DNA of 64,000 nucleotides from Ktedonobacteria bacterium (GTDB taxonomy: Bacteria; Chloroflexota; Ktedonobacteria; Ktedonobacterales; JACDGC01), in the NCBI GenBank assembly GCA_027459785.1, contig DAIDGU010000080.1, positions 1 to 64,000 of the forward strand, read 5' to 3'. A model generated the notes under the pieces. The model saw only the letters and a program-made list of their open reading frames with translations, was not told where the DNA came from and did not search any database. Shown piece by piece: positions 25,502 to 34,493 of this stretch; positions within the stretch are counted from its first letter, which is position 1, and each line of letters begins with the position of its first letter. A program made the position numbers and the translations under genes.

Positions 25502-25606
25502 TCGCGGCCCGAAAAGATCGTATAATTCACTCGCAGCCTGAGTTCAGGGGAGTGTGCGCACTGCCTGCTCCCCGTTCCGCTGCCCTTTCATGGAAGGAGG
25601 CACAGT

Positions 25607-25876
25607 ATGGCGAGTGGATCATCGGCCCGGCGCACAGGGAACCCCTTCTTTTTCTTTGCCGGCATCGTCTTCGTGGCGATCTGCGTCCTCGGCGGCATCT
25701 TTTACCTGATTCCCGGCTTCTATCATCCCTTCAGCAATGACGCGGCAGGCAATACCTACGCACATGCGAAGATAGCCGGTGGCTTCTTCCTCGCCGCCGT
25801 CCTCGGCCTGATCGTCGTGCGCGCCAGCCGCCCGCCATCCAACGATGGGACGACCATCCCGTCAGATACCCCATGA
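25607..25876 (+). CDS. small two-helix membrane protein (paralogue 2)
   Basis: 89 residues. FFFFAGIVFVAICVLGGIFYLIP and KIAGGFFLAAVLGLIVVRAS are the two helices; the loop has HPFSNDAAGNTYAH. Related in pattern to the preceding small protein. A TATAAT lies at 25521-25526 without a clear -35. The stop overlaps the next gene (ATGATG region), so it is coupled to the glycosyltransferase. Confidence 0.65.
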   Translation: MASGSSARRTGNPFFFFAGIVFVAICVLGGIFYLIPGFYHPFSNDAAGNTYAHAKIAGGFFLAAVLGLIVVRASRPPSNDGTTIPSDTP

Positions 25877-27672
25877 TGTTGTTCGACAAAGCCGCCGGCT
25901 ATGCCCAAGCCGCCCGCGCGCAGCTCCAGCCCGACCGGCTGCGGGCCTCTATGCGCGCCGTCCACACCGACACCTGGGCCTCGCTGGCTGTTTTCGTCGT
26001 CGCCACCCTGCTGCGGCTGAACCACCTGGCCCTGCCCCAGGATAATTATGACGAGGGCGTCTACACGGCGTCCTTGCAAGCGCTGGCCGCTGGCCACCCG
26101 CTCTATGCCCAGGTCTACTGTGGTCAGCCGCCGCTCTTCCTGCTGAGCCTTTTGCCGTGGTATCGCCTCTTTGGTGGCACGCTTTTCGCCGCGCGGCTGG
26201 GTGTCGTCGCCTATTCGCTGGTGGGCCTCGCCGCCGCCTGGTGGCTGGGTCGCTTGCTCGGCGGACGCCGCAGCGCCCTCATCGCGCTGGCCCTGCTCGC
26301 CTTCGATCCGCTCTACCTGGCGCAGTCGCGCGCGGTGGACGCCGAAGCGCCCGCCCTGGCCGCGATGTTGCTGGCCGTGGCGCTGGCGGTGTGGTCATGG
26401 CAGACCAGGGCGAGACACGCGGGCAAAGCCGGCCTTGATGATGCAGGTAACGTTGGCGTAAGCATGGCATGGTTGCGCACCCAATGGCCGATTTTGTGGC
26501 GACCGGCGCTTGTGGGCGCGGTCTTCGCCATCGCGTTCATGATCAAGCTCTTCGTCGTGCCGGCGCTCATCCCCATCGCCGCATTTTTGCTCGTCGACGG
26601 CCAGCACCTAAAGACGCACCTGTGGCCAGCTGGCCGCGCAGGTCGGCTGAACCGGCCTGATACCAGCCTGCGTAGGCAGGCTTCGCGGCGAAACGCCCAG
26701 AGGCGCGGGTTCCCCCGCTGGCCCGTCTCCGCATCTCCCCTGGGGTTGTGGCCACGGTGGCCGGTCATCGCCGCCAGCGCGGGCAGCTTTCTTCTGGTCG
26801 TGCTGGTCGTCTTTTTCGCGCAGGCCGATCCGGCAGCGGAGTGGGCGCAGGTGATCGGCCTGCATGCGCGGGCCACGGGCGCGGTAGGCAGCCGGCTGGA
26901 TAACTTCGGCACCTTCGCGGGCGCGTGGTGGGAAGCGCCGGTCGTCCTCGCGGGGATATACGCCGGCTACCTGGGCTGGCGGCAGCGCCGATGGCTGCCG
27001 GTCGTCCTCGCCGCCTGGGGCGGCGCGTCGATCCTCGTGCTGGCGGTGCAGACGCCGCTCTTCACGCATCACCTGGCGCTCATCCCACCGCCGTTCATCC
27101 TGGCGACCGCCCTCTTGCCGAACATGGGACGCGCATCACGGACAGCCCGGCGACCTGCACGGAAGAACGCGGAAATGGCCTTCCGTGATCTCCGTGTCAA
27201 TCTCCGTGGCCTCCGTGAATCGTCTCCCCCGATCCCGCTCACATATATCATCATCACCGCCTTGCTGCTTATCGCCGCCATCACCGGCATCCAGCAGCAG
27301 ATCGCCGTGCAACAGCAGCCGCCGGTGGGGATGCTGCAAGCGGCGAACGATCTGCAAGTGCTGACCCAGCCGGGCGATCTCGTGGTGACGGACGATCAGA
27401 TGATCGCCGTGGTCGCTGGGCGTCCGGTTCCCGCGCCGCTCGTCGATACCTCGCTGGTGCGCATCGCATCGGGCGCGCTGACGACGCAGCAGGTGATCGC
27501 CGTCGCCGCCGACCCGCGCGTCACCGCCATCGTCTGGTATTCGGGGCGCTTCGACCGGTTGCCGGGCTTGCGCGCCTGGGTGACGACCCACTTCATCCGC
27601 GTCATCGACTATGGCAACGGGCGCGGGTTATATCTGCGCACGCCGCCATCCGTCGGCCCACCAACAGGCTAA
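25873..27672 (+). CDS. GT39-type membrane glycosyltransferase with repeat-derived insertions
   Basis: 599 residues with about ten membrane helices. The acidic loop DNYDEGVYTASLQALAAGHPLY after helix 1 carries the Asp-Glu pair typical of dolichyl/polyprenyl-phosphate sugar transferases (GT39/PMT, ArnT superfamily), and FDPLYLAQSRAVDAEAPAL is the second conserved loop. It probably moves a lipid-linked sugar to an acceptor outside the membrane. Odd features: residues about 257-290 (GRAGRLNRPDTSLRRQASRR) come from a diverged family-D repeat read in frame, and a basic loop at about 418-450 (ARKNAEMAFRDLRVNL) is also encoded by repetitive CTCCGTG-rich DNA (27140-27225). Both fall in loops between helices. 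Confidence 0.8.
   Translation: MMLFDKAAGYAQAARAQLQPDRLRASMRAVHTDTWASLAVFVVATLLRLNHLALPQDNYDEGVYTASLQALAAGHPLYAQVYCGQPPLFLLSLLPWYRLFGGTLFAARLGVVAYSLVGLAAAWWLGRLLGGRRSALIALALLAFDPLYLAQSRAVDAEAPALAAMLLAVALAVWSWQTRARHAGKAGLDDAGNVGVSMAWLRTQWPILWRPALVGAVFAIAFMIKLFVVPALIPIAAFLLVDGQHLKTHLWPAGRAGRLNRPDTSLRRQASRRNAQRRGFPRWPVSASPLGLWPRWPVIAASAGSFLLVVLVVFFAQADPAAEWAQVIGLHARATGAVGSRLDNFGTFAGAWWEAPVVLAGIYAGYLGWRQRRWLPVVLAAWGGASILVLAVQTPLFTHHLALIPPPFILATALLPNMGRASRTARRPARKNAEMAFRDLRVNLRGLRESSPPIPLTYIIITALLLIAAITGIQQQIAVQQQPPVGMLQAANDLQVLTQPGDLVVTDDQMIAVVAGRPVPAPLVDTSLVRIASGALTTQQVIAVAADPRVTAIVWYSGRFDRLPGLRAWVTTHFIRVIDYGNGRGLYLRTPPSVGPPTG
26640..26745. repeat. diverged family-D repeat inside the glycosyltransferase gene
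   Basis: GCCTGCGTAGGCAGGCTTCG and GGCGCGGGTTCCCCCGC match the layout of family D (CGTAGGCGGGTTTCG...GGCGCGGTTTCAACCGCC) with substitutions. Open in frame through the gene. Confidence 0.55.
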
Positions 27673-27779
27673 CTATGATGCCAGGTTCGCGCAATAACGA
27701 ACGCCCAGCCGAACGGCCACCTGCCGATCGCTGGGCGCGCTATTTCTATACGGTGCCGGGCGTGGTGCGCCATGCGGCA

Positions 27780-28013
27780 TCAGGCCGACACTGAGGGGAG
27801 CGAGGGTGGGGGTGAGGTGGCGGAGCCGCTGACCAACTCATGCTGGCTGATACGCAACACCTGCGCCAGCCGGCGCATAATCGAGGGTGACACGTCTTCT
27901 TGCCCATGTTCCACACGGGTGATGGTGTCACGCCGCAGCTCTGAAAGATCCGCAAGCTGGCTGATGCTCATCCCCTGCCGCTGGCGGGCCTGCCGTAAAC
28001 CACGCAGTCGCAT
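27780..28013 (-). CDS. small XRE-family HTH regulator
   Basis: 77 residues. LRQARQRQGMSISQLADLSELRRDTITRVEHGQEDVS is a complete Xre-type helix-turn-helix, followed by RRLAQVLRISQHELV, the usual last helices. ATG 28013 has GGAGG upstream; the longer reading from 28052 does not. The C-terminus SPPPSLPSVSA reads from a low-complexity stretch. It is convergent with the glycosyltransferase. Probably a small DNA-binding regulator or the antitoxin-like part of a lost pair. Confidence 0.8.
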   Translation of the reverse strand: MRLRGLRQARQRQGMSISQLADLSELRRDTITRVEHGQEDVSPSIMRRLAQVLRISQHELVSGSATSPPPSLPSVSA

Positions 28014-28509
28014 ACGAAAACCTCCGCATTGAGGTGCAAAACATCCGTCCACGCCAGGCGCCGTTGCCTGTCACAAGATGGCCGGCTGCCGTCATCATTT
28101 CGATGACCGATGCGTTGATGCTCACTACGCCGCCCTCTCGTCCATGCGGGCTGGCATAGCCTTGCTTCTCTATCATACCGCATAATCGCGCCTCTGTCCA
28201 GATCAAGAGGTTATGCAGATATGCATCTGGCATGTTAGTGAACCAACCAACTTCATGCCCGCGCCTGGCGCGGGGCTGCCGAACCCCAGCCTGCGCAAGC
28301 AGACTTTCAGATCGCAGTCGTGGATTTACCCGCCAGCCGGTGCGGCACTGTGCCAAAGCCCTGAACCGCCCCAGCGGAGTAGCACTATACGGGGCGCGGG
28401 TGGTATGCTGGGGGCATACATCACGACCAACGGCGGGACAAGCATAACCGCCTTACGCATCGCTCTCTAGTTGATGACTGAAATCGAACAGAAACGAGGA
28501 GTTTACTGC
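28014..28509. other. region without a convincing gene
   Basis: 496 bp between the leftward HTH gene and the rightward dehydrogenase. A leftward frame from 28233 (beginning MPDAYLHNLLIWTEARLCGM) has natural-looking composition for about 70 codons, but it overlaps the HTH gene in another frame and has no ribosome site, so it is not called. It could be a remnant of a gene upstream of the HTH regulator. Confidence 0.4.
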
Positions 28510-29367
28510 ATGGCCATACAGAAAGTCGGCGTCGTGGGCTGCGGCCTGATGGGCAGCGGCATCGCGCAGACCGCCGCGCAGTCCGGCTTTGACACGCTCG
28601 TCACCGAGGTCTCGCAGCCATTGCTGGATCGCGGTATGCAGCGCATTCAGGGTGCCTGGGCGACGATGCAGAGCAAGGGCAAGCTCACGGCGGAACAGGT
28701 GGCGGCCAATCAGGTCCGCCTGCGTTCCACGCTGGATCTGAACGACTTCGCCGACCGCGATATCGTCATCGAAGTCATCATCGAGCAGAAGGAGCCGAAG
28801 CTCGCGCTTTTCCGCCAGCTAGACGCCATCACGCCGCCCGCAACGCTGCTGGTCAGCAACACCTCCTCTCTGCCCATCACCGAGATGGCCGCCGTCACGA
28901 AGCGGCGCGACAAAGTTGCCGGCCTGCACTTCTTCAATCCCGTCCCCGTCATGAAGCTGGTGGAGATCGTGCGGACGGTGGAAACGAGCGATGCGACCGT
29001 CGCCGCATTGCGCCAGTTCACCGAAACGATGGGCAAGACACCGATCATCGCCAAAGACACCGCCGGCTTCGTCGTGAACTTCCTCCTGATCCCCTATCTG
29101 CTCTCCGCGATCCGCATGTACGAGCAGGGCGTGGCATCGATGGAAGACATCGACGCCGCCATGCAGCTTGGCACGAACTACCCGATGGGACCCTTCACCC
29201 TGACCGATTACGTCGGCCTGGATACAACGCTCTACGCCGCCGAGGTCATCTATGCCGAGCATCCCGAACCGGCCTACGCTCCCCCCGCCCTCCTGCGCCG
29301 GATGGTGACGCTGGGCCGCCTGGGCCGCAAAACCGGTCAGGGCTTCTACGACTACACCGACAAATAG
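28510..29367 (+). CDS. 3-hydroxybutyryl-CoA (3-hydroxyacyl-CoA) dehydrogenase
   Basis: 285 residues, the usual length for a stand-alone enzyme. VGVVGCGLMGSGIAQTAAQSG is the NAD-binding Rossmann loop, FNPVPVMKLVEIV with the preceding His (GLHFFNP) is the catalytic region, and DTAGFVVNFLLIPYLLSAI plus GTNYPMGPFTLTDYVGLD form the C-terminal helical domain. It oxidises 3-hydroxyacyl-CoA with NAD(P) in fatty acid or butyrate metabolism. GAGGAG before ATG 28510; the start at 28471 adds unrelated residues. Alone, with no thiolase or crotonase neighbour. Confidence 0.92.
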   Translation: MAIQKVGVVGCGLMGSGIAQTAAQSGFDTLVTEVSQPLLDRGMQRIQGAWATMQSKGKLTAEQVAANQVRLRSTLDLNDFADRDIVIEVIIEQKEPKLALFRQLDAITPPATLLVSNTSSLPITEMAAVTKRRDKVAGLHFFNPVPVMKLVEIVRTVETSDATVAALRQFTETMGKTPIIAKDTAGFVVNFLLIPYLLSAIRMYEQGVASMEDIDAAMQLGTNYPMGPFTLTDYVGLDTTLYAAEVIYAEHPEPAYAPPALLRRMVTLGRLGRKTGQGFYDYTDK

Positions 29368-29934
29368 GCCGCGCAAGCACCAGCCGGCGTAGATGCGGCG
29401 AGGGGGGGCCGGGGCGAGGGACGGCGGGCGGGGCCGGGGCGAGGGACGGCGGGCGGTTGAAACCGCGCCTAAGCGCCTGACGGCGACGAAACCCGTCTAC
29501 ACGGGTTCTCACGAGGCATGGTCGATCATGCTCCGATCATCGTTGTCACCCCAGGAACGGGGCGGCGGACAGGAATGTCCGCCCCACGATGGGTGCTATC
29601 CGCCCGATGACAATCAAAATCCGTTTCACGATCCTTGTACGGGCGCGATGAATCGCGCCTCCGTCTCCTGCGTCCCACCGTCCTACGCCCGCCGCCCCTC
29701 GTCCCACCATCCTACACGCGCCCTCCTGCCTCTTGTGCATCGACTTTTCCCCCATTTGGGCGGTTGCTGTCTCAATATGCATGTGAACTGCGTTTAATAA
29801 AGTAGGTGGGCGTGCTAGAGCTTTCCTTGTGGCACCCTAGCGCCCTATACTATTTTCAGAACACGCAATTTTCTTGATGAGGTTGTGCGCGGGTGCGGCT
29901 TGGCGCTCGCCCGCATGGAGAGGAGCCATCCCCG
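29368..29934. repeat. intergenic region with family-D and family-B repeats
   Basis: 567 bp without a gene. A doubled GGGGCCGGGGCGAGGGACGG stretch (29402-29450) is followed by a family-D copy (about 29450-29512, GGGCGGTTGAAACCGCGCC) and a family-B hairpin (29564-29590). A TATACT at 29846-29851 could be the -10 of the next gene, with a poor -35. Confidence 0.7.
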
Positions 29935-30591
29935 ATGTTGCCCCAGGATGCCACATTGCCTGAAACTGAGCCATCATCATTGCCGATTCCCTTCCCGAAT
30001 CAAGCGCCGGCTACCACTCAGCCGCCCACCCTGCCGATCATTGAAGGCGAGCATCGCCAGCTCGCACCCGTGCGCGCAGAACCGTTGCTCAACATACAGC
30101 AGGTCAGCCGCGTGGCGTATTCCACCATCGGCGGCATCATCCTCTTGATCGCGGTGGTGGCCATCATCACGTCGCTGGTTTGGTTCGTCGGCGATCTGCA
30201 TGCCATCGCCACCACGCCCATCCCCGCCTACGCCACCGACCACACGACGTATACGCGCGATGCCATCATCACCGCTGCGGTCAATCTGCTGGCGAATCTG
30301 GTGCTGGTGTTGGTGCTGGTCGAGGTCTTTTCCGCCATCGTCAGCTTCGTGCGCCTGCACCGCGCCTCCGCCCGCCCGATCATCCTGGTGCCGCTGTATA
30401 TCGTCATGCGCGCCATCGTCCTGCTGGGCGGCCAGTTGTTCCTGAATCCGCCGACCGCCAGCACCGGGACGACAACCTTCCTGCTGATTCTGGGCGAGAT
30501 GGGTGCCTTCGCCCTGGTGGGCCTGGCGCTGAGTGCCGCCCTGGCCGCCCTGCGCGAGCCAACCCCGCAAGATGAGGCGAAGCAAGCATGA
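29935..30591 (+). CDS. PsiE-like membrane protein
   Basis: 218 residues: a proline-rich cytoplasmic N-terminus, then four membrane helices (TIGGIILLIAVVAIITSLVWF, AVNLLANLVLVLVLVEVFSAIV, IILVPLYIVMRAIVLLG, FLLILGEMGAFALVGLALSA). The helix order with VEVFSAIVSFVRLHRA and PLYIVMRAIVL fits the PsiE family (phosphate-starvation-inducible, function unknown). ATG 29935 has GAGAGGAG upstream. Its stop overlaps the thioesterase start (ATGA). Confidence 0.6.
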   Translation: MLPQDATLPETEPSSLPIPFPNQAPATTQPPTLPIIEGEHRQLAPVRAEPLLNIQQVSRVAYSTIGGIILLIAVVAIITSLVWFVGDLHAIATTPIPAYATDHTTYTRDAIITAAVNLLANLVLVLVLVEVFSAIVSFVRLHRASARPIILVPLYIVMRAIVLLGGQLFLNPPTASTGTTTFLLILGEMGAFALVGLALSAALAALREPTPQDEAKQA

Positions 30592-31016
30592 GCGAAACAA
30601 TGGTGTCGCTGGGCCAAGCGGTGCTGGACAGTCAGCCATTCAGCGTCTTGCTGGGCGCACGCCTCACCGCCTTCGCGCCGGGCCAGGTGGAACTGGTGGT
30701 GCCGTTGCGGGCGGAGTTGCTGCAACAACACGGCTTCGTGCATGGCGGCGTGCTGAGCTATGCCGCCGATAATGCGCTCACCTTCGCCGGCGGCTCGGCG
30801 CTGGGCAAGCCGGTGGTGACGGCGGGCTTCACCATCAATTATCTGAAGCCGGCGCAAGGCGAACGCCTGATCGCCCGCGCCGCCATCGTTGTCGCCGGCA
30901 AGCGCCAGGCCGTCTGCCGCTGCGATGTCTTCGCCGCCACCGGCCCCGACGAATATCTCTGCGCTGTCGCCCAAGGGACGATCATGATGATGGGAGCGGG
31001 CGACGCGGATGCCTGA
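30588..31016 (+). CDS. PaaI-type hotdog thioesterase
   Basis: 142 residues. HGFVHGGVLSYAADNALTFAGG is the hotdog active-site helix and its Asp (AADNA) is the expected catalytic acid; TAGFTINYLKPAQGERLIARA forms the following strands. Family members hydrolyse acyl- or aryl-CoA thioesters. Coupled to the PsiE-like gene by a 4-bp overlap. Confidence 0.88.
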   Translation: MSETMVSLGQAVLDSQPFSVLLGARLTAFAPGQVELVVPLRAELLQQHGFVHGGVLSYAADNALTFAGGSALGKPVVTAGFTINYLKPAQGERLIARAAIVVAGKRQAVCRCDVFAATGPDEYLCAVAQGTIMMMGAGDADA

Positions 31017-31074
31017 GCGAGCATCGTAAGCGGAGCATACCAAATAGTTTCGTGTGACAATCAGCCTATACCCC

Positions 31075-31103
31075 GTGACAATCCTTGACAACCATGCTAT
31101 ACT
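31075..31103 (+). promoter_or_regulatory. sigma70-type promoter of the NERD-helicase gene
   Basis: GTGACA (31075-31080), 17-bp spacer and TATACT (31098-31103), 38 bp upstream of the ATG. An additional TTGACA lies inside the spacer at 31085-31090 but is too near the -10. A direct repeat GTGACAATC is visible at 31054 and 31075. Confidence 0.6.
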
Positions 31104-31141
31104 CCTCGCAACAACGGATCAGTGAGAGGAGGGCGTAGCCG

Positions 31142-32902
31142 ATGGCACAGATGCACCCACGTCACGGGCCGGCGGCAAGCGTTGGTCAGCGCCGCCTGTA
31201 CGCTGCTCTGCGCGATGGGCTGGGCGACGACTGGCACGTGATCATGGGTGCGCCGCGCTATTTCAAGGTGGCGAACGGGCGGCTGGGGCGCGGCATCTTT
31301 GATTGCCTCATTCTGCATCCTGACTATGGCATCGTGGTTGTCGCTGTGCCAGATGGCGGCCTCAGCTATGATCAGGCTGCCGGCAAATGGCAGGCGGTCG
31401 ATCTCGATGGCACGGCGCGCGATCTGACCCCGAATCCCTGGCAGCAGGTGGAAGAGAGCTACCGCGCGCTCAAGCACTTCCTGAAGAAAGCGCCCGAAAC
31501 GGCGGCGTTTCACTATGATCTGGTGCCTGCCGTGTGGCTGGGCGCGATGGAGTGGCAGCCGCGCCACCTGGCCGAGTTTCCCGACGAGCTGATCCTGGAT
31601 AGCCGCGACCTGGCCCAGCCGGCAGACGCCCTCGCACGCCGCTGCGCCTTCGTGCATGTTACGCCGGAACCGGGCAAGCTCGCGCCGGAGGCCGTCGCCG
31701 CCTTCCTGGCGCGCTTTGATCCCGACCTCGCGCCGCCCACGCTGGCGGAGGCGATCCGCATTGACGACCGTGCCATCGCGTACCTGACGCAGGTACAGTG
31801 CGAGCGGCTGGGTGCGCTCCTGCGCGTGCGCCGCTGCGCCGTGCCGGGCGAGGCCGGCAGCGGCAAGACGATCCTCGCCTTCGAGACGGCGCGCACTCTG
31901 GCGCGTCAAGGTCAACGCACCCTCTTTCTTTGCGTCAATGAATTTCAGGCCGATTGGCTGCGCGACAAGCAGGATGAAGAATGCGACGCCGACCAGGAGA
32001 TGTTTGACATCCTGGATATTCGCGCGCTGTGCCTCGCGTTGGCACAGGAAGCGGACATCGCCAGCGAGGGCATCACACCGGCCCACGTCGTCAGCGCCGA
32101 CGGCCAGGCGCGGATGGCGCAAGTGGTGCAGCGCGCTGGCATGAAGCTGAAGCAACGCGCCGCCCCCGCTGCATGGGGCTACGACGCCGTGGTCATCGAC
32201 GAGGGACAAGACTTCCAGCGCCCGCTGCTCAGCGCCGCCAGCCACCTGCTGCGCAATCCCCCCGCCGGCTACTTCATCCTCTGGTACGATCCTCGCCAGC
32301 GGCTGGACTTCACGGACGCCTGGCACCTGCCGGAGACGTTGCCCGTGCTGCCTGCGCTGACGGAAAACCTGCGCAACACGGGCGCGATTCTAGCGGCGAT
32401 GGTGGCCTTCAATCCAGGTTTGGCGCTCGCCCCCTTCAACGGCCCCGCCGGTCGCCCCGTCGCATACCTTGTTCCCACTCCTACTAATCAGACCGAAGCA
32501 GCGACAGATGCCGCGATCCAGGCGGCGCTGCATGACGTGCTGACGCGGCTGATCGCGCGCGAGGGCATCGCGCCGGGAGCGATCCTGCTGATCACGTGCC
32601 GCAGCGACAAGGCCAGCCGGTGGCGACAGTGGCGCGCGGCGTTGCCGGATATCCCCCTGCGCCCGCTGACGCAGTTACGGCGCTTGCCCGCCGAGGAGCG
32701 CGACCGGTATGTCACGCTTTCGACGATCCGCGCGGCGAAGGGACTGGAACGCGATATCGTCATCCTGGTGGAACCGGACGGCGTGGCGCAGGAACCGCCT
32801 GCCCGCCACGACAAACTGCTCTACGTCGCCATCTCGCGCGCCCGCCACCATCTGATCGTCCTGGGGACGCCGGCGGAAATCGCCCCACGGGGCATCATCT
32901 GA
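31142..32902 (+). CDS. NERD-domain / UvrD-like DNA helicase with degenerate nuclease site
   Basis: 586 residues. Residues about 14-110 look like a NERD (nuclease-related) domain: GRLGRGIFDCLILHPDYGIVV. The active-site Asp54 is kept, but the E-x-K that should follow is AVP (residues 68-70). Then comes a UvrD-like helicase: Walker A GEAGSGKT (Lys242), TLFLCVNEF, Walker B VVIDEGQDF (Asp353-Glu354), motif III-like LTENLRNT and motif VI-like YVAISRARHHLIVLG. Such proteins act in DNA repair or defence. GAGGAGGG precedes the ATG and the gene has its own promoter. Single gene. Confidence 0.82.
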   Translation: MAQMHPRHGPAASVGQRRLYAALRDGLGDDWHVIMGAPRYFKVANGRLGRGIFDCLILHPDYGIVVVAVPDGGLSYDQAAGKWQAVDLDGTARDLTPNPWQQVEESYRALKHFLKKAPETAAFHYDLVPAVWLGAMEWQPRHLAEFPDELILDSRDLAQPADALARRCAFVHVTPEPGKLAPEAVAAFLARFDPDLAPPTLAEAIRIDDRAIAYLTQVQCERLGALLRVRRCAVPGEAGSGKTILAFETARTLARQGQRTLFLCVNEFQADWLRDKQDEECDADQEMFDILDIRALCLALAQEADIASEGITPAHVVSADGQARMAQVVQRAGMKLKQRAAPAAWGYDAVVIDEGQDFQRPLLSAASHLLRNPPAGYFILWYDPRQRLDFTDAWHLPETLPVLPALTENLRNTGAILAAMVAFNPGLALAPFNGPAGRPVAYLVPTPTNQTEAATDAAIQAALHDVLTRLIAREGIAPGAILLITCRSDKASRWRQWRAALPDIPLRPLTQLRRLPAEERDRYVTLSTIRAAKGLERDIVILVEPDGVAQEPPARHDKLLYVAISRARHHLIVLGTPAEIAPRGII

Positions 32903-33107
32903 GGCGAGATGGTCCAACCCCCAAGGTGAACACCAGAGAACACCCCTACATTTTATCGGCGGATGGAGCAGGGCGATCAGACGGCGCTTGTTCAACACGG
33001 GATGGTTATTCCTTTCCGCCGTCTCCCTCCTGTTGGGGCGAGAATGGGACGCGATCAACTGCATCCCCACGAGACATCGTAGTATCATGCACGCTGCACT
33101 GTGGCGG

Positions 33108-34001
33108 TCACCGGCTACCAGGCAGATGCTCAGCGTCCAGCACCTCGCGTAGCTGTTGACGCGGGAGACCGAGAGCGTAGGAGGGCGGCACCAGCGCGAG
33201 GATGTCATCGAGTAACGTCAGGCAGCCGGTGACAGCCTGGCGCGGGTCGGCCTGGGAAAAGACGGCGTTGACGCGCGCAACCAGATCAGCCGGGGCTTGG
33301 CTGAGCCGGCGGCTTTCTCCCGCCAGCCACTTGTAGTCCGGTTCCCAGCGTTCATTCAGGGCAAAAAGGATGCGCAATCCGCGCTCGATCTCACGGCTGA
33401 GGCGGTTAGCCAGTGCCAGACGTGCGTCGCGGTAGGCCAGCGGCCAGATCGTGGCGAACGATACCGGCCACCAATGCGGGTCAATCCACGCCTGGGTCGC
33501 CTGCTGGATCAGCCGGGCCTGGAGGGCAAGTGGATACACTGCCAGGCGTTCCTGCCACTGCGCGAGATGGGAATGATCGCGCACAGGTAATGCGTCGGCA
33601 ATATGCCAGGCTTCGGTGAGCGACCAGTGTTCGGTGGTCTGGGCGGCGACGATCTCGGCCAGGCGAGCATCCAACGCCGGCCAGGGCTGCCAAAAGGCTT
33701 CCACGAAAATGCCGCCATGCCAGCTTTTCGTCTGCGCCCCGCCCTCATAAGCCGCATCCACCTCTTCTTCGACAACACCGCCCAGACTGCGCAGCCAGTC
33801 TTGATAGATAGCGAGCGGTTGCAGGCTATCCACCAGGAAGCGCAGTTCAAGATCCGAAAACTCATCGGCATAATCACGCGAGACTGATCCAGTGACGACG
33901 ATTGCTGCGCCCAACTCTGGCGGGCAATGCGTGGCGAAGGAGGTGGCGAGCGCATAGCGGGCGCGCGAGAAAGGATTTGCCGTGGCGGCCAATATGGGCA
34001 T
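33108..34001 (-). CDS. nucleotidyltransferase-domain protein
   Basis: 297 residues. VVTGSVSRDYADEFSDLELRFLV fits the GSxxR...DxSD-x-[ED] pattern of the DNA-polymerase-beta-like nucleotidyltransferase fold (Asp and Asp/Glu metal ligands near residues 51 and 55). The remaining helical part (LTEAWHIADALPVRDHSHLAQWQERLAVY) resembles aminoglycoside or nucleotidyl transferase C-terminal domains that choose the substrate. GAGGAGAG lies before ATG 34001. It is followed by moaE upstream in the same direction, only 22 bp away. Substrate unknown; no partner antitoxin seen. Confidence 0.78.
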   Translation of the reverse strand: MPILAATANPFSRARYALATSFATHCPPELGAAIVVTGSVSRDYADEFSDLELRFLVDSLQPLAIYQDWLRSLGGVVEEEVDAAYEGGAQTKSWHGGIFVEAFWQPWPALDARLAEIVAAQTTEHWSLTEAWHIADALPVRDHSHLAQWQERLAVYPLALQARLIQQATQAWIDPHWWPVSFATIWPLAYRDARLALANRLSREIERGLRILFALNERWEPDYKWLAGESRRLSQAPADLVARVNAVFSQADPRQAVTGCLTLLDDILALVPPSYALGLPRQQLREVLDAEHLPGSR

Positions 34002-34023
34002 AGATTCTCTCCTCTGCATGCTG

Positions 34024-34461
34024 CTAGCCCTCGACCCAGGCCGCGCCGTCGGGGCCGACCTCGCGTTTCCAGATCGGCACGGTCGTTTTCAGTGTGTCGA
34101 TGATGTAGCGGCAAGCATCGAAGGCTTCGCCACGGTGCGGGCTGGCGACGACGATGATCACGCTGGCCTCGCCGACGGCCATGCGCCCGAAGCGATGCGC
34201 GATGGCGACATGATCAATGCCCCAGCGTGCGCGCACGTCTGCCGCAATGGCGCGCATCTGGCTTTCGGCCATCTCCACATACGCTTCATATTCCAGATAA
34301 TCGACGGCGCGGCCCCGCGCGTTGTCGCGCACGACGCCCTCGAAGGTGACGAGCGCCCCCGCGCCAGGGTACGCCACGGCCTGTATCAGCGCGGCGCGGT
34401 CCAGCGGGTCGCGCGTGAGCCGTACCAGGGGAAAGATGCCTGCTTGTGCCTCGCCCATCAT
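34024..34461 (-). CDS. moaE: molybdopterin synthase catalytic subunit MoaE
   Basis: 145 residues. GALVTFEGVVRDNARGRAVDYLEYEAY, VAIAHRFGRMAVGEASVIIVV, SPHRGEAFDACRYIIDTLKTTVPIWKRE are the MoaE signature blocks, including the active-site lysines of the last. It transfers dithiolene sulfur from MoaD to precursor Z in molybdenum cofactor synthesis. ATG 34461 has GGAGG upstream. moaD and the other mo genes are not in the window. Confidence 0.94.
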   Translation of the reverse strand: MMGEAQAGIFPLVRLTRDPLDRAALIQAVAYPGAGALVTFEGVVRDNARGRAVDYLEYEAYVEMAESQMRAIAADVRARWGIDHVAIAHRFGRMAVGEASVIIVVASPHRGEAFDACRYIIDTLKTTVPIWKREVGPDGAAWVEG

Positions 34462-34493
34462 GCTACCTCCACTAACGCAAACAGCCACGGGAC

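Noticed and set aside
27675-27794. 39-codon rightward frame after the glycosyltransferase (MMPGSRNNERPAE...)
   Set aside because: Short, overlaps the HTH gene end, no ribosome site, no recognisable domain.
28014-28233. Leftward frame beginning MPDAYLHNLLIW
   Set aside because: Natural-looking composition but no ribosome site, and it overlaps the HTH gene in another frame. May be a remnant; not supported enough to call.
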